Positions 17,901 through 27,472 of a stretch of 45,302 nt of DNA are shown piece after piece (the stretch's first letter is position 1; each line of letters begins with the position of its first letter). Under the pieces are notes generated by a model. That model saw only the letters and a program-made list of their open reading frames with translations. It made no database searches and had not been told where the DNA came from. Source of the stretch: Zancudomyces culisetae (taxonomy: Eukaryota; Kickxellomycota; Harpellomycetes; Harpellales; Legeriomycetaceae); contig LSSK01000107.1 of assembly GCA_001969505.1 (NCBI GenBank), positions 1-45,302 on the forward strand, written 5' to 3'. The translations under genes and the position numbers were made by a program.

Positions 17901-20838
17901 ATAGCTTAAATATCACTCTTTCGAATTGGTCCTTGACATCTGCATATTCAATCTTGGATATCTTGTGCGCCAATTCCGTCGCTTTTGTAATTGCTGTAAA
18001 CTTTATTTCCCCATTAACCTGCTCTGCCATTTTAATACCCTTACTATTATTATTGTTGTTTCCACTACCACTACTCGAATTCAACATTACAATCATCTTG
18101 ACAATACTCGGAAATAGTAAAGGAAATCTTTTGCAATAAATTAGAATTCGACCATACGTCTTGTCGATTTGACTTGTGTTTATCCCAACAAACCTGTTAA
18201 GACTACATTTGCCGTCATTAATTTGCTTCATAATCTTCAGTGCTTGGCTAAACTCATCATAAACATTTGCATTTAAATTTGCATTTGCATTTGCATTGAT
18301 CTCGAGTTGTTGATGAATTCCTCCCAATTTGTGAATTACCATATTACTCAGATTCTCTTCTTCTTCAAGACTCATTACACTACAAAAATATCTTATTATT
18401 GCATACCTTCCCACTCCTCCTTTAAATATCATCTCGCTTTGTAATTCTTCTACAAAACTCTTGTACTCTTTTTCCGCCATCAATCGTTCTACACTACAGT
18501 AAATACTAAAATACACGCTGTACCCATCACCAAAACACGTATTCCTATCTTCATCTCCTTTATCTTCTTCTACCAAGCAGTTCCTCGCCACTTTGTATCT
18601 TCTGATTGATCTAATCCGCCGCTCTACATCCTGGATTCGCTGTCTAAGACTCTGGTCGTCTGCTCGCTGGCTAATCCATATTTCTACCCACCGCTGTACC
18701 ACTTGCCACAGATTCCGCAGCGTGTTTCGTCCTATCTCTTCAATCTCCTCAAGCTCTTTCACCCAGTTTTCAACTCCGTCGCTAGCCGACTCTGCTCTCC
18801 TCTCTTCATTTTGTTGTTTACTAGTAACCTCCCCACTCCTGCCCTGCAGATATTTTCCAAACAGTTGTGTCCAGATATAATACAAACTATTTTTTCCAAT
18901 ATACTCGTTTCCGTCTTCTCCATAACCACCTTCATACTCATCTGTGTATAAACTATCTTCTACTATCGGTCTATGTACCCTCATATCAACCAGCTGTGGC
19001 GAGTACAGATCCACTATCACTGCCACCTTCTTAACAATCCAATATATATGTTCTTTACTCTTGTTCTCTTTGACTCCGTGGCTCTGCAGCCCTGGAATAG
19101 CCTTGCTCACCATCCCGTCTCCCTGTATATTTCGGTCTATCTCACTCACCAACTTTAACACCTCGTCCTGTTTAATCTCATTCTGCTCACCTATTCTCCC
19201 CACTAAACTCCTAATCACTATCGCCTCTAATATCTGCTTGTTTTCTTCAGCTGTTATCAACCCTGGCGGAAAATATCCAAAATGTTTCGAAAACATCCCT
19301 GTTTCCCGCATATACGCCTGCATACTTCCCATACTCACCAGCAACTCTTGCATACTTATTGCACCCGCAAAATCGCTCTTTTCGTATTGAAGTATCGGTG
19401 CCATTCCATCCGCTGCTCTTCTGAGCTCCTTTAGCTGTTCTTCTTTTTCTCCTCTTTCCTCCTCCTCCTCCTCCTCCTCCTCCTCCTCCTTCTTCTTCTT
19501 CTCTTCTCGCTCCTCTTTGTTTTGTTGATCTTGTTTCTGTTTACCCTTTGTCCCACTTTTCCACTTTACCATTCTCATAACATCCCTTTCTACCTCTTCT
19601 GCACTTATTTGCCAACTATTATACATCCTAAGCAGTCTAAAGTTGCTTATCAACGCCCCATACACTAAACTCGTGTCTCTGCCAATCAACTCTCCCAGTA
19701 TCTCCGCCTCGGATATTTCTATTTCTGCCTCTGCTTGTCTTATTTTATTCCATTCCGCATCCACCGCTTTCTCCATCTCTCCGCGCCCTTTAAGATGCCT
19801 CGTTTTTAAATGCAAGTATATTTTCCGCATTGTAATATTTCTCACCAAATTTACACTCACCACCATCGGCAGCGCCGGTATCCCCCACGAAAAACCCTCT
19901 TCTTCGTCTCCCTTTATTACTGCTGGAATCCGCTGGTATATTTCGTCGCTGATTTGCATGCATCCATCCCTTATTATCTTGATCCATTCGCTATACATCC
20001 CCACTATTCTCAACAACATTCCCATTGCTCTCTCCCTCGCCCCATTCTCCTCTCCACCCACCCCCCTCCCCGTATCCTGCTCGTCCACATCCATCTTGCT
20101 GTGACTCTTGTCATAACTTTCCTCTCTTTCCTCCCCTTCCCCTCTCAGCCCCTTGCTTCCTCGTTCATCATCTACTATATTCGACAGACTGCCAATTGAG
20201 GGAACCAATACGTGAAACACATATTCTACAAGACTTTTTAATCCCTCCCAATCACTTATCATCAAGCCCCCTGTCCCCGCCAGCTCAAAATCGCCCCGTT
20301 CCTCTCCCTCCTCCATTTCAAATCGCATATTTTTGGCCCTGGGTTCCGCCTTAATCCCCCTATTTTCTCTTATTCGTTTTAATACCATATTTGCCATCAA
20401 TATCCCCCCCTCAATACTTGCCCCAAGATTTACCATCCAGCTCCGATCACTAGATATCTGTTCGACTGACATGCTTTTCAGCTGCTGCAACACCATTCTA
20501 TAAAACTTGCCTGTCAAGTATCTTTTTGGGTACCGTCCTACTCCCACTCCTCCTTCCATTCCCATTCCCGTTGCCGTTCCCATCCCCTGTCCCTGTCCCG
20601 GGCCTGATCTTGAATCCGGACCAAGTCCGTACCTGACATGTGGCTCCAGTACCAATTCCAGCAGTTTTCTATATGTACTTTCTTGCCAACAAAATGCGGC
20701 AACCGCGAGAGCTGATCGCACCTCCTCGCGTGGTGTTTTGTCAATAACTTCTTGTAAATTTCCAGTTGGTACTGTCTGTTGGTTCTCCCCCTCCAATAGG
20801 TATTTGAGTCCTGCCAGCAACTCCTTTACCTCTTCCAT
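14977..20838 (-). CDS. Very large helical protein of unknown function (1953 residues)
   Basis: A single uninterrupted ORF from ATG 20838 to the stop at 14977, by far the longest in the window. I do not recognise the family. The sequence is mostly amphipathic helix in the style of large scaffold proteins (Mediator tail, nucleoporin or HEAT-like), without catalytic motifs, signal peptide or clear membrane segments. A charged coiled-coil segment with Lys/Glu runs is encoded at about 19440-19530. Low-complexity insertions are encoded by simple repeats: Asn-Ala at 18265-18298, Asn-His at 17652-17690, Asn-Tyr at 17220-17256, Asp-Ala at 17148-17185, poly-Thr at 17034-17060, Ser-Gln at 16404-16428, Asn-Val at 15700-15735, poly-Asn at 15495-15520. 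The N-terminal third is rich in Gly, Glu and Arg, the C-terminal half in Ser, Asn and Thr. Expression is presumably real, since 5.9 kb stays open through all these repeats. Confidence 0.8.
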   Translation of the reverse strand: MEEVKELLAGLKYLLEGENQQTVPTGNLQEVIDKTPREEVRSALAVAAFCWQESTYRKLLELVLEPHVRYGLGPDSRSGPGQGQGMGTATGMGMEGGVGVGRYPKRYLTGKFYRMVLQQLKSMSVEQISSDRSWMVNLGASIEGGILMANMVLKRIRENRGIKAEPRAKNMRFEMEEGEERGDFELAGTGGLMISDWEGLKSLVEYVFHVLVPSIGSLSNIVDDERGSKGLRGEGEEREESYDKSHSKMDVDEQDTGRGVGGEENGARERAMGMLLRIVGMYSEWIKIIRDGCMQISDEIYQRIPAVIKGDEEEGFSWGIPALPMVVSVNLVRNITMRKIYLHLKTRHLKGRGEMEKAVDAEWNKIRQAEAEIEISEAEILGELIGRDTSLVYGALISNFRLLRMYNSWQISAEEVERDVMRMVKWKSGTKGKQKQDQQNKEEREEKKKKEEEEEEEEEEERGEKEEQLKELRRAADGMAPILQYEKSDFAGAISMQELLVSMGSMQAYMRETGMFSKHFGYFPPGLITAEENKQILEAIVIRSLVGRIGEQNEIKQDEVLKLVSEIDRNIQGDGMVSKAIPGLQSHGVKENKSKEHIYWIVKKVAVIVDLYSPQLVDMRVHRPIVEDSLYTDEYEGGYGEDGNEYIGKNSLYYIWTQLFGKYLQGRSGEVTSKQQNEERRAESASDGVENWVKELEEIEEIGRNTLRNLWQVVQRWVEIWISQRADDQSLRQRIQDVERRIRSIRRYKVARNCLVEEDKGDEDRNTCFGDGYSVYFSIYCSVERLMAEKEYKSFVEELQSEMIFKGGVGRYAIIRYFCSVMSLEEEENLSNMVIHKLGGIHQQLEINANANANLNANVYDEFSQALKIMKQINDGKCSLNRFVGINTSQIDKTYGRILIYCKRFPLLFPSIVKMIVMLNSSSGSGNNNNNSKGIKMAEQVNGEIKFTAITKATELAHKISKIEYADVKDQFERVIFKLYPNTKKRSWGGPYINIEQLFVEYLILDPNMAVELILGPVVTKMYKKAMGYDKTQPIFEVVRRVFTFNENGKNNHNHNHNHNHNHSNWAALRILLFLTSLSYGKSFGSTPIYFWLTELIQLSNETVLEMYGVALTALSVYGKRMDNGKPSDLFDECYPQESSWAAKTCAFINLWQNNASVMNLLSRGFATGWASFYLGLSKLFISEMDLQFITLISNYNYNYNYNYNYNNSSMVFKSFEDNPDADADTDADADVNVNDELKKIQQVFYNHIVNFVGLYFTFSTTTTTTTTTPSHQEFITKMLQSNEPTIIKLLGILVGNKEENQSLSNNTNNAVSAAIVKSNWFIVHFLPVILKHVMSDDNTNKNDKNGFESNCQLLMSLLCGTGLQHGNSNTSSNTNSDSNSNRSSNWLALLFKLVPFVASINNYKLSPYQFIELNDLLGHVNTVDSNTLNADIGNQIPKLAIFDHILQTPLFVLLDSVFTFVINHQAASTLQSQSQSQYISQSISHNSTFDSTDVSLSTDDLPSTSAVDNNIITRVLERLFVIENEIIMFNSFGTLPDNDFTEKSVVDTSKSNDLDSNVQPKPVTTDSFEGFLQSFQANSRSSTSDQIVLSLIVVKSLVQLFLKYNNTLLQSSNSASACRLSLILKSSIKYYLNLSITLIQVSVTCQNSRDVVYHHYNYYFTMILACIFQSQTFDGVDNPEHYVELLALFLSLVSEHHDCNLNVNVNVNVNPDPNHLTTNLDLREIRSIILNSIQDFLFHHYKHLKIYDYFSLFLRQNDLQKTGTDTIITTITNNNNSNSNNLLDNRMDLDTSITGVAGKNGDVLCHLVKTLPNPIINLLVEKYNYLSFDDKIISPIPQGPDSKVYQDQSVSGTSNTFPALPHYISISCLGKTFGDSSLGDEAIVSTFISSFMSYFTFNNTKNALESLLSHQLQKNVGSINGGDKYSVHGCSYLIAENGVSILSSLLDSSLFS

Positions 20839-21935
20839 TTTTATATATTGTATGTATGTATTTATTTATTTCTAGTTTTTTTTTTATTTTGTTTTACCAT
20901 CTATTTGCATTTTTTTTTATTTACACATTTTTGAACTTTATACTCTTTTAACATTCAACTCAGGTTTGCCAATATAATTTTTTCTACAAAGTTAAACCAC
21001 AGATACTTTTATACTTTCACATAAAGCAAGACCTTTAAAATCAAAACTCTCGTCTTCAATTAGTTCTTTATCCCCCTCTACCCCCCTCCACCCCTCCCTC
21101 CCTCCGTCCTACTGCACCAATACTAGTTTGAGTATTGTATACATTATTTTGCTCCAGCCATAGTTATGAGTCTGGTGGCTCTAGTAGTATATTGGATTTT
21201 ATGATCTAAGCACGTACGCTAGAAATATTTTTTATTGTATTTTGGACAAACTCTCTCCCCCCCCCCTCTCATTCCCTTTCCTTGGAATACTGAACAGAAA
21301 TGTAACTAGTGTGGCAAACCATCATTCTAGCACACTTTTTAACTCTAGTATATCATTCTTCGTTTAAAACAAATATAAAGAGACTTGAAGTTTTTTTTCT
21401 TTTTTCTTTTTTACTCACTCAATCGCTTTAGATGAGCAAGCGATTTGGAATAATTGAATATATCTTTTCTAAAATATACTAAATAAACACGTCAAAACCC
21501 CCCCTCCTCAAAGTATACCATCCCTTGGCTATCCAAATCAAAGCCGACCTTTTATACTAATGTTTATTTGCATACAGGTTTTGGCCAAGGTGGGGCTTTT
21601 TTTTGTCAATATCACAACCATCAAACAAACATGTTTATGCTCATCACCATTATAGTTACTAGAAGTCGAGCTGTTTCTATGCAATCAAGTGCCACTTTAT
21701 GTTTCACGTGATCCCCTCTTAACCCGCTCCCTCTCACCCTCTCTCACCCTTTCTCGCCCTCTGGTTCATTCTCATATCTCTCATGTCTATATTAATTATT
21801 AGATAAAAACCATCAAAAGCATCCAACACTGCATATAATGCAATCCTTTTTTTTTTTGATTTGTTTCCTACATTAGAACGTAGAGTCGATCTTTTATTTA
21901 TTTGCGTTGAGTTGAAAGGCTTAGAATAGTTTACA
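20839..21935. other. Gene-poor AT-rich spacer
   Basis: Upstream region of the large gene. Contains pyrimidine-rich runs (21066-21115, 21249-21268) and poly-T. No gene or RNA recognised. Confidence 0.5.
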
Positions 21936-22221
21936 ATGCTGTTTAGTATTCATCCACCACATGGGTTTATTCCTCTAATAAATTCAGTGGTGAGTATATA
22001 ATACGCATTATGAACAAATGGTAAGTTAAAGAAAATCAATACTCCATTGGTGTTCCCACATCCCCCCATCCCATATATAGCACCCAACACACCACCAAAT
22101 AACAACGGATGATGACAAAAAGAAAGAGCCAAAATTCGATTTTTCTTTTAAAGAACATGAAGGAACAATGGTTCTATACTCGATCTTTTTTTTTTTTGGA
22201 AAAAAAAGAAAAAAAGAGTGA
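21936..22221 (+). CDS. Possible small two-exon gene (64 residues)
   Basis: Exon 1 is 21936-21989 (MLFSIHPPHGFIPLINSV), ending at a perfect GTGAGT donor. Exon 2 is 22081-22221, after the acceptor ATATATAG and in phase. It encodes a charged segment (TTDDDKKKEPKFDFSFKEHE), then a Phe run and a Lys-rich end. Splice signals and phase agree, but the product is not recognisable and the tail is low-complexity. Confidence 0.25.
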
Positions 22222-23899
22222 TTTATTTACCCGATCTTTGACTATGGTTGATTCATCCTGTCCAAATATTGCAACCCAAGCAAGTGATAATCCGAAAAAC
22301 AATGAGAAAAAGTCTTGTGGGTAAAGCAACGAAAGGGGAAGGATAATAAAGTTGTAGAATGGTAGAATGGTAGAGTGGTGCGGGAAATGCCCGTGGATAT
22401 GCTATAATTTTGCGACTTTCTTGATTTCATGGCTTTATTGCTATTCGTTTTATAACATCTGTCTACCTTTATCGGCATATCTTATTTAACAAATGAACAA
22501 TCTTCATGTAAATTATTACTTGCTCCCTTACTTGACATTAAACCATTTCGCGTTTTAATACCAAAGCTACAAATTCCGGCATTAAACAAATATAAAACAA
22601 GAAAATAGCAAAGGGCAAAGGGCAAATCAAAAAACCTGTAATTATGTAACTGTGTCTTTTTGAACTCAACCCAAAGAGATCCAGAGAGAAAACTACAATA
22701 TGAGGGAGTATATTTAGCACACTTCCAAGAAGAGGGGGGGTGGGGGGACGCACCGCCATCACATTGCCATTTTTTTCTTTTGAATACACCAATCTTAGGG
22801 TATTTCACATGTATAAAGTATTACGTCCATAGTATCACGTTGTTTTGTTTAGCAACAGGCCATTCTCTACGATTTGCGCACATTCTCCTTTTTGTTCGTT
22901 TCATTTGGTTGATTTTTCTTTTTTGTTTATTCTCCGCCACCGATCCATTCAACTAGATACAAATAAAAGGGAAAAATCAGGTTGGAAGTAAGCAACCGGA
23001 AAACCGTTGCATTAAACGCAATACAAAATAACTTTGCATATCAGAATACAATCGATGGTGTTTTACAGGCTCGTACCTCCCAGGTTTAAAAATGCTGAAT
23101 AAAATGTCCCTCTTGTTTGATAATGCAAAATGGAAATTAGCAAGAGATTATTGTAAAAACACAGCTATATTCGATTTGTATAACTAAACGACGGCGCAAA
23201 ACATTGCTCCCACTTACAAAACGCATTTTTTTTCGTGTGCTTGAGAGGAGGAGGAGAAGGAGGAGGGGGTTAGCTCATCGTAGCTTATTTTTTTACCATT
23301 TGCCGACATTACTACCTTTGGTCTTTGTTTTTTTCTTTAAAATTCTCCGTCAGGTTAGGAATCAGGTGAGCATTACCAATTTAACATGGTTTGCATTTTT
23401 ATTTGAGTAAAGCATTTAACACTGCATAAACATTTTCTAATTCATCCTATCCTTCTTCTCGATGTTACCTTGCGGTTGCTAGAATACAGCACTGCGCAAT
23501 GTGAATAAGCTTGTTTACTTTTTTTCACCAACACACACTCCCCACACGTTTAATTGGTCATTGCAAATTCATCATCAGTGATATCACAAACCACAGTCTT
23601 GTTCCTACATCTACACTGCCCTCCCTCCATGTATTTTTCATATATAAATAGGCGAAGTATCGAAAGCAAAAAAAAAATAATCACTTTTGACTTTGTATTA
23701 TCACTCGTACTTTGAGGTTGCTTTCTTTATCTCTTTTAAAATATTTTTAGGTATAACCAGAAAACTTGAAGCAGACTAATAGCCTTTCAACTTTTTTCTA
23801 TTCAGAAAACCTGTGGGTTGAAGTACGAAACGCACATTTTATTTTATTTCATTTTCAGTTTCAGAGTACCAGATCAGCTGAAGTATAGCAGGTACAAGT
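22222..23899. other. Gene-poor spacer, 1.7 kb
   Basis: No ORF with protein-like features on either strand. Minus-strand frames at 22482-22808 are hydrophobic but show no start context, splice signals or family motif. Purine-rich GGAGGA stretch at about 23246-23269. No tRNA-like sequence seen. Confidence 0.5.
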
Positions 23900-25029
23900 A
23901 TGACATTTAGAATTCAAATATCTCAGGTAGAGTTCCATGGTGGTAGACATATATTCCCAGAAACAACGTAGGTTTTGAGGTGTTTATACCTCACATTTTT
24001 TTATTTTTGAAACAGCTCAGTTGTGAATGATAGATAAACCAAGTAAAAGAAAATACGTGAATTTTATTCAATCACCTTGCTTTAGTTGCTCTTATTTGTT
24101 CATTTTCGGATCGGTGTATAAAAATGAGGTTAAAGCAATGGGTTTCATTTAAGTAGTGCTAATTGAACTATAATAGCTTTTTGTTATTGAATTTATCCAT
24201 TTTTGTAATCTGATATTATAGATCTACGATAGAGATCAGAGGCGATTCAAGGAATGCCAAAGTAGAGTATCAGCGATGTATTAATAATAGATTTTCCTGT
24301 CAGGCCGGTAGTATCAGCGCGTAAGCTGTCCACTTACAACCATGTCTAATATATTGGTGACGTTTTCCAACTGTACATACAGCGTGTGGGGTATATATAT
24401 GTGTAATTTTTTGGTGCACTTTTCCAAAACTCGTGTACCAGAATAAGTATTAAAAGCACTCATGGGCATCTAATAGTTTATGTTTAAAATCATCATTCCC
24501 GTTATTTGTAAATAGGGGACATTTGAAGTACGTGCTTGATGCGATATCTTCGATCCAAAAGCTTCCAAACTTTGGAATTCCATTGCCAATAGATGTATAT
24601 GGGAGAAATGTCTCGGTGGTTATATTCCAAGACAATAAGCTGGTTTGGGCATATGGTAAGTAGACATATTTGCGTGTGTTTTTATTAATACAGCAGGCTG
24701 GATTAGCATTAGGCGATCCCCTTTTGTTTGTATATGTGTTGTATTGACTATAGATATGTTCATAAAAAATATGTAAAAGCTTATGAGGTATTTCTGAATA
24801 AGTTGTATCATGTGTGTTTATTAAATAAAATGTAGGTATAGATAGATCCAACCCCCCAGATGATGTCCGCGCAATCCAGTCTGACTACAAAGTCACAAAT
24901 CTAGACAAAGATGTGTTTGGAAGAAGAATTAACTATTTACGCAGGGTAGCTGTTACTTCATGCAAAAGAAGCAGCGAAGGATCAATCATGGATGGAGTAA
25001 GAGCCATGAGGTTTTCTGCTACCGTTTAA
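23900..25029 (+). CDS. Unrecognised four-exon protein (164 residues)
   Basis: Model: exons 23900-23967, 24222-24320, 24516-24655, 24842-25029. All introns are GT-AG, including donors GTAAGC and GTAAGT. Phases 2, 2 and 1 all fit, and the frame runs cleanly to a stop. The product begins MTFRIQISQVEFHGGRHIF, continues with STIEIRGDSRNAKVEYQR, then KLPNFGIPLPIDVYGRNVSV and KLVWAY, and ends VFGRRINYLRRVAV...FSATV. The alternation of short beta strands with polar turns suggests a compact beta-rich domain. I could not match it to a family. A different donor (24308) would need an 8-nt microexon at 24383-24390, which is less economical. The start could lie upstream. Confidence 0.5.
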
Positions 25030-25430
25030 TGACGACGACAGTTTAATTCTTTCTGTTGTAAAATAAATAAAAAGCTATTTTTTTAAAATTATTTTATTTT
25101 ATTTTTCAGAATATATAGTTACATATAGATAGTAAATGTTTTAAGCAAAGCAAAAATAAGAATAAAAGTTATATAGCCGTTCTATAAGACCTCCGAGATT
25201 CCGTTAGGGGTTACATGGAGTTTCTTTGGAGCGAAAAAATGGGTAAAACCTGCTAGTTCTCACTTTTAGTACCTATGGTAACCCAGTCCATTAAATGGCA
25301 GTGTCATTTTTCTCTGGTGGGTGTTTTCAAATCTAAATTTGCATTTTTCTACATTTTATTGTATTTAGGTACTAAGTTTATCGTTCTATCAGCAGGTTTA
25401 ACGAGATAAGAATCCAATTGTGTTGCAGGA
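25030..25430. other. Spacer between two convergent genes
   Basis: About 400 nt of 3' flanking sequence with A/T-rich tracts (25078-25110). No gene recognised. Confidence 0.5.
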
Positions 25431-25646
25431 TCAGGATGGATTCATATTCTCTTTTATTTGAACAATAATTTCGTCTTTTGGGCAACAATCCGATTTCAGC
25501 CCATTTTTGTGCAACTCAACGCAGCATTTGGCGAGCTTTAAAATCTGTTCTGTACATTCCTCTTCCTGGAAATCATTCTTTCTCAAACAATCCTGGATCG
25601 CACAAGCGAATTCTTTGCAAGGCTGTAACTTTTTTCTCGCAAACAT
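25431..25646 (-). CDS. CMC4: CMC4, twin CX9C mitochondrial intermembrane-space protein
   Basis: ORF of 71 residues from ATG 25646. It has the twin CX9C pattern, C10-x9-C20 and C31-x9-C41, plus C15, C42 and a terminal C54-C55 pair. The sequence PCKEFACAIQDCL matches the start of yeast Cmc4 and human CMC4 (p8MTCP1), and the CCP near the end matches yeast. Such proteins are imported and oxidatively folded by Mia40; CMC4 has been linked to respiratory-chain assembly, and its exact role is unclear. No intron needed. Length is normal for the family. Confidence 0.88.
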   Translation of the reverse strand: MFARKKLQPCKEFACAIQDCLRKNDFQEEECTEQILKLAKCCVELHKNGLKSDCCPKDEIIVQIKENMNPS

Positions 25647-26096
25647 TTAGGGAGTAAAAGGGTTCTTTTCAATATACACAGCTCTGAAGGGGCCGAGTAC
25701 TTTTTATTTTTATTTTTATTTTTGAATGTAAGAGAGCTTATTTCTCATTTCAATTTTGACACTTTGATTTTATAACAAAATTGATGAATTAACAAACATC
25801 AATTCATTTAATTAAAATTATAAAAAAAAGACCGCAAATATTAAAATAGTCCATAATTTCTCATAGGTGTAACCGCACTTACCGCTAACTGCACAATTAT
25901 AAGCATTTTTATACCAGTAATACCAAAAGTAGCATTAACTTCTTTCAGCTGCAGCAAATGGTTTCACGCAATAATTACATTGGTACTGTGAAATCATAAT
26001 CCATTTAATTAACATGTTCAACTTTTGCTGGCTAATGCAGGTTATATAACAATTGGTTTAGATAAACCCAAATGAACAATTCTCACAAACAACAAA
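25647..26096. other. Divergent promoter region of CMC4 and the phosphatase gene
   Basis: 450 nt, AT-rich, with a (TTTTTA)n hexamer run at 25704-25725. No gene. Confidence 0.5.
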
Positions 26097-26730
26097 ATGG
26101 GAGAGTCACAAGGGAGTAGCTTAAATGTGTGGTTTTGTCGGCACGGGGAGACACACATCAATGCAAAACACTGTGTTCAGGGTGAAAGAATTAACCCGCC
26201 TTTGAACGAAAAAGGTCGAACACAGGCGAAATTCCTCGGGGAACACATGAAGAAACAAAATGTAGATTTTTTGGTTGCGTCAATATCCGAGAGAGCCGTA
26301 GAAACCGCAGGACAGGTGAAAAAACACTTTTCTGAGATTCCGTACAGCGAGTATAAAGAGCTTGTTGAACTAAGATTTGGAGATCTTGAGGGCACACACT
26401 TGAGTCAGGGATACTCTGAATGTATTAGATTGTGGGACTACGAACATCAAATTGACCTGAGAGCACCAGGTGAAGAGGGCGAATCGCCATTCTCTTGCTT
26501 GGTACGCTCTCTGCCCACCGTAAAGGCAATTATCGCGGAAGGTTTTAGTAAAGGATACAAAGATATTGTGATAGTCATCCACTCCAGGCTGATACAAATA
26601 CTACTATCATACATACTTGACCGCAACTTGGATAACATGTTGAAGTACAAGCAAGGAAAAGCAGCGATCAATATCATTGAGGTCATAAAAACGGAGGTTG
26701 CTGAGACCCTGTCTGAGGGAGAGGAGGGGG
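26097..26730 (+). CDS. Histidine phosphatase (phosphoglycerate-mutase-like), 5' part before gap
   Basis: ORF from ATG 26097 into the gap. Residues 15-18 are the RHGE motif, His16 being the phospho-acceptor. It continues with NPPLNEKGRTQAKFLGEHM, SISERAVETA (the family's S-x-R-A-x-x-T) and ELRFGDLEG, with the second catalytic His in IVIHSRLIQILL. All core catalytic elements are therefore present before the gap. The family includes phosphoglycerate mutases, TIGAR-type fructose bisphosphatases and broad phosphatases; substrate not assignable. The sequence then becomes Glu/Gly-rich (GAGGGAGAGGAGGGGG) where the assembly breaks. Confidence 0.85.
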
Positions 26731-27301
26731 NNNNNNNNNNNNNNNNNNNNNNNNNNNNNNNNNNNNNNNNNNNNNNNNNNNNNNNNNNNNNNNNNNNNNN
26801 NNNNNNNNNNNNNNNNNNNNNNNNNNNNNNNNNNNNNNNNNNNNNNNNNNNNNNNNNNNNNNNNNNNNNNNNNNNNNNNNNNNNNNNNNNNNNNNNNNNN
26901 NNNNNNNNNNNNNNNNNNNNNNNNNNNNNNNNNNNNNNNNNNNNNNNNNNNNNNNNNNNNNNNNNNNNNNNNNNNNNNNNNNNNNNNNNNNNNNNNNNNN
27001 NNNNNNNNNNNNNNNNNNNNNNNNNNNNNNNNNNNNNNNNNNNNNNNNNNNNNNNNNNNNNNNNNNNNNNNNNNNNNNNNNNNNNNNNNNNNNNNNNNNN
27101 NNNNNNNNNNNNNNNNNNNNNNNNNNNNNNNNNNNNNNNNNNNNNNNNNNNNNNNNNNNNNNNNNNNNNNNNNNNNNNNNNNNNNNNNNNNNNNNNNNNN
27201 NNNNNNNNNNNNNNNNNNNNNNNNNNNNNNNNNNNNNNNNNNNNNNNNNNNNNNNNNNNNNNNNNNNNNNNNNNNNNNNNNNNNNNNNNNNNNNNNNNNN
27301 N
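26731..27301. other. Assembly gap (571 N)
   Basis: N run following a purine-rich low-complexity stretch. Open frames drawn through it are artefacts. Confidence 0.99.
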
Positions 27302-27472
27302 GGTCATGGGTTTGACGTTGATGGTGAGCTGGAGACAATTGACTTTTTTTCAGGGGGAAAAATAACTTGTGTACCTAAACTGATCAATTTCTTGGAACAT
27401 ATACCTGAAGATTTTATTTCTAGTGCATATGATCCGACAGTTCAGTGTGATACGATCGTTACCCGTACTTAG
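27302..27472 (+). CDS. Probable C-terminal part of the histidine phosphatase after the gap
   Basis: 56 codons from the gap edge to a stop at 27470-27472: GHGFDVDGELETIDFFSGG, then CVPKLINFLEHIPEDF and a polar end. It is protein-like and on the same strand, so I take it as the 3' end of the same gene. It is in a different frame from the 5' part if the stated gap length is literal, so the gap size is wrong or an intron lies in the gap. Confidence 0.5.
   Translation, partial: GHGFDVDGELETIDFFSGGKITCVPKLINFLEHIPEDFISSAYDPTVQCDTIVTRT

Noticed and set aside
18593-20875. Many plus-strand ORFs of 60-150 codons opposite the 1953-residue gene.
   Set aside because: Shadows of the long minus-strand frame: Ser/Pro/Leu-rich, with no family motifs or start context.
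24308-24528. An 8-nt microexon (24383-24390) in the unrecognised four-exon gene.
   Set aside because: A stronger donor (GTAAGC at 24321) with the acceptor at 24515 gives a continuous frame without it.
26447-27338. Long frames crossing the second gap on both strands.
   Set aside because: Mostly N. The only supported coding sequence is the plus-strand phosphatase on either side.
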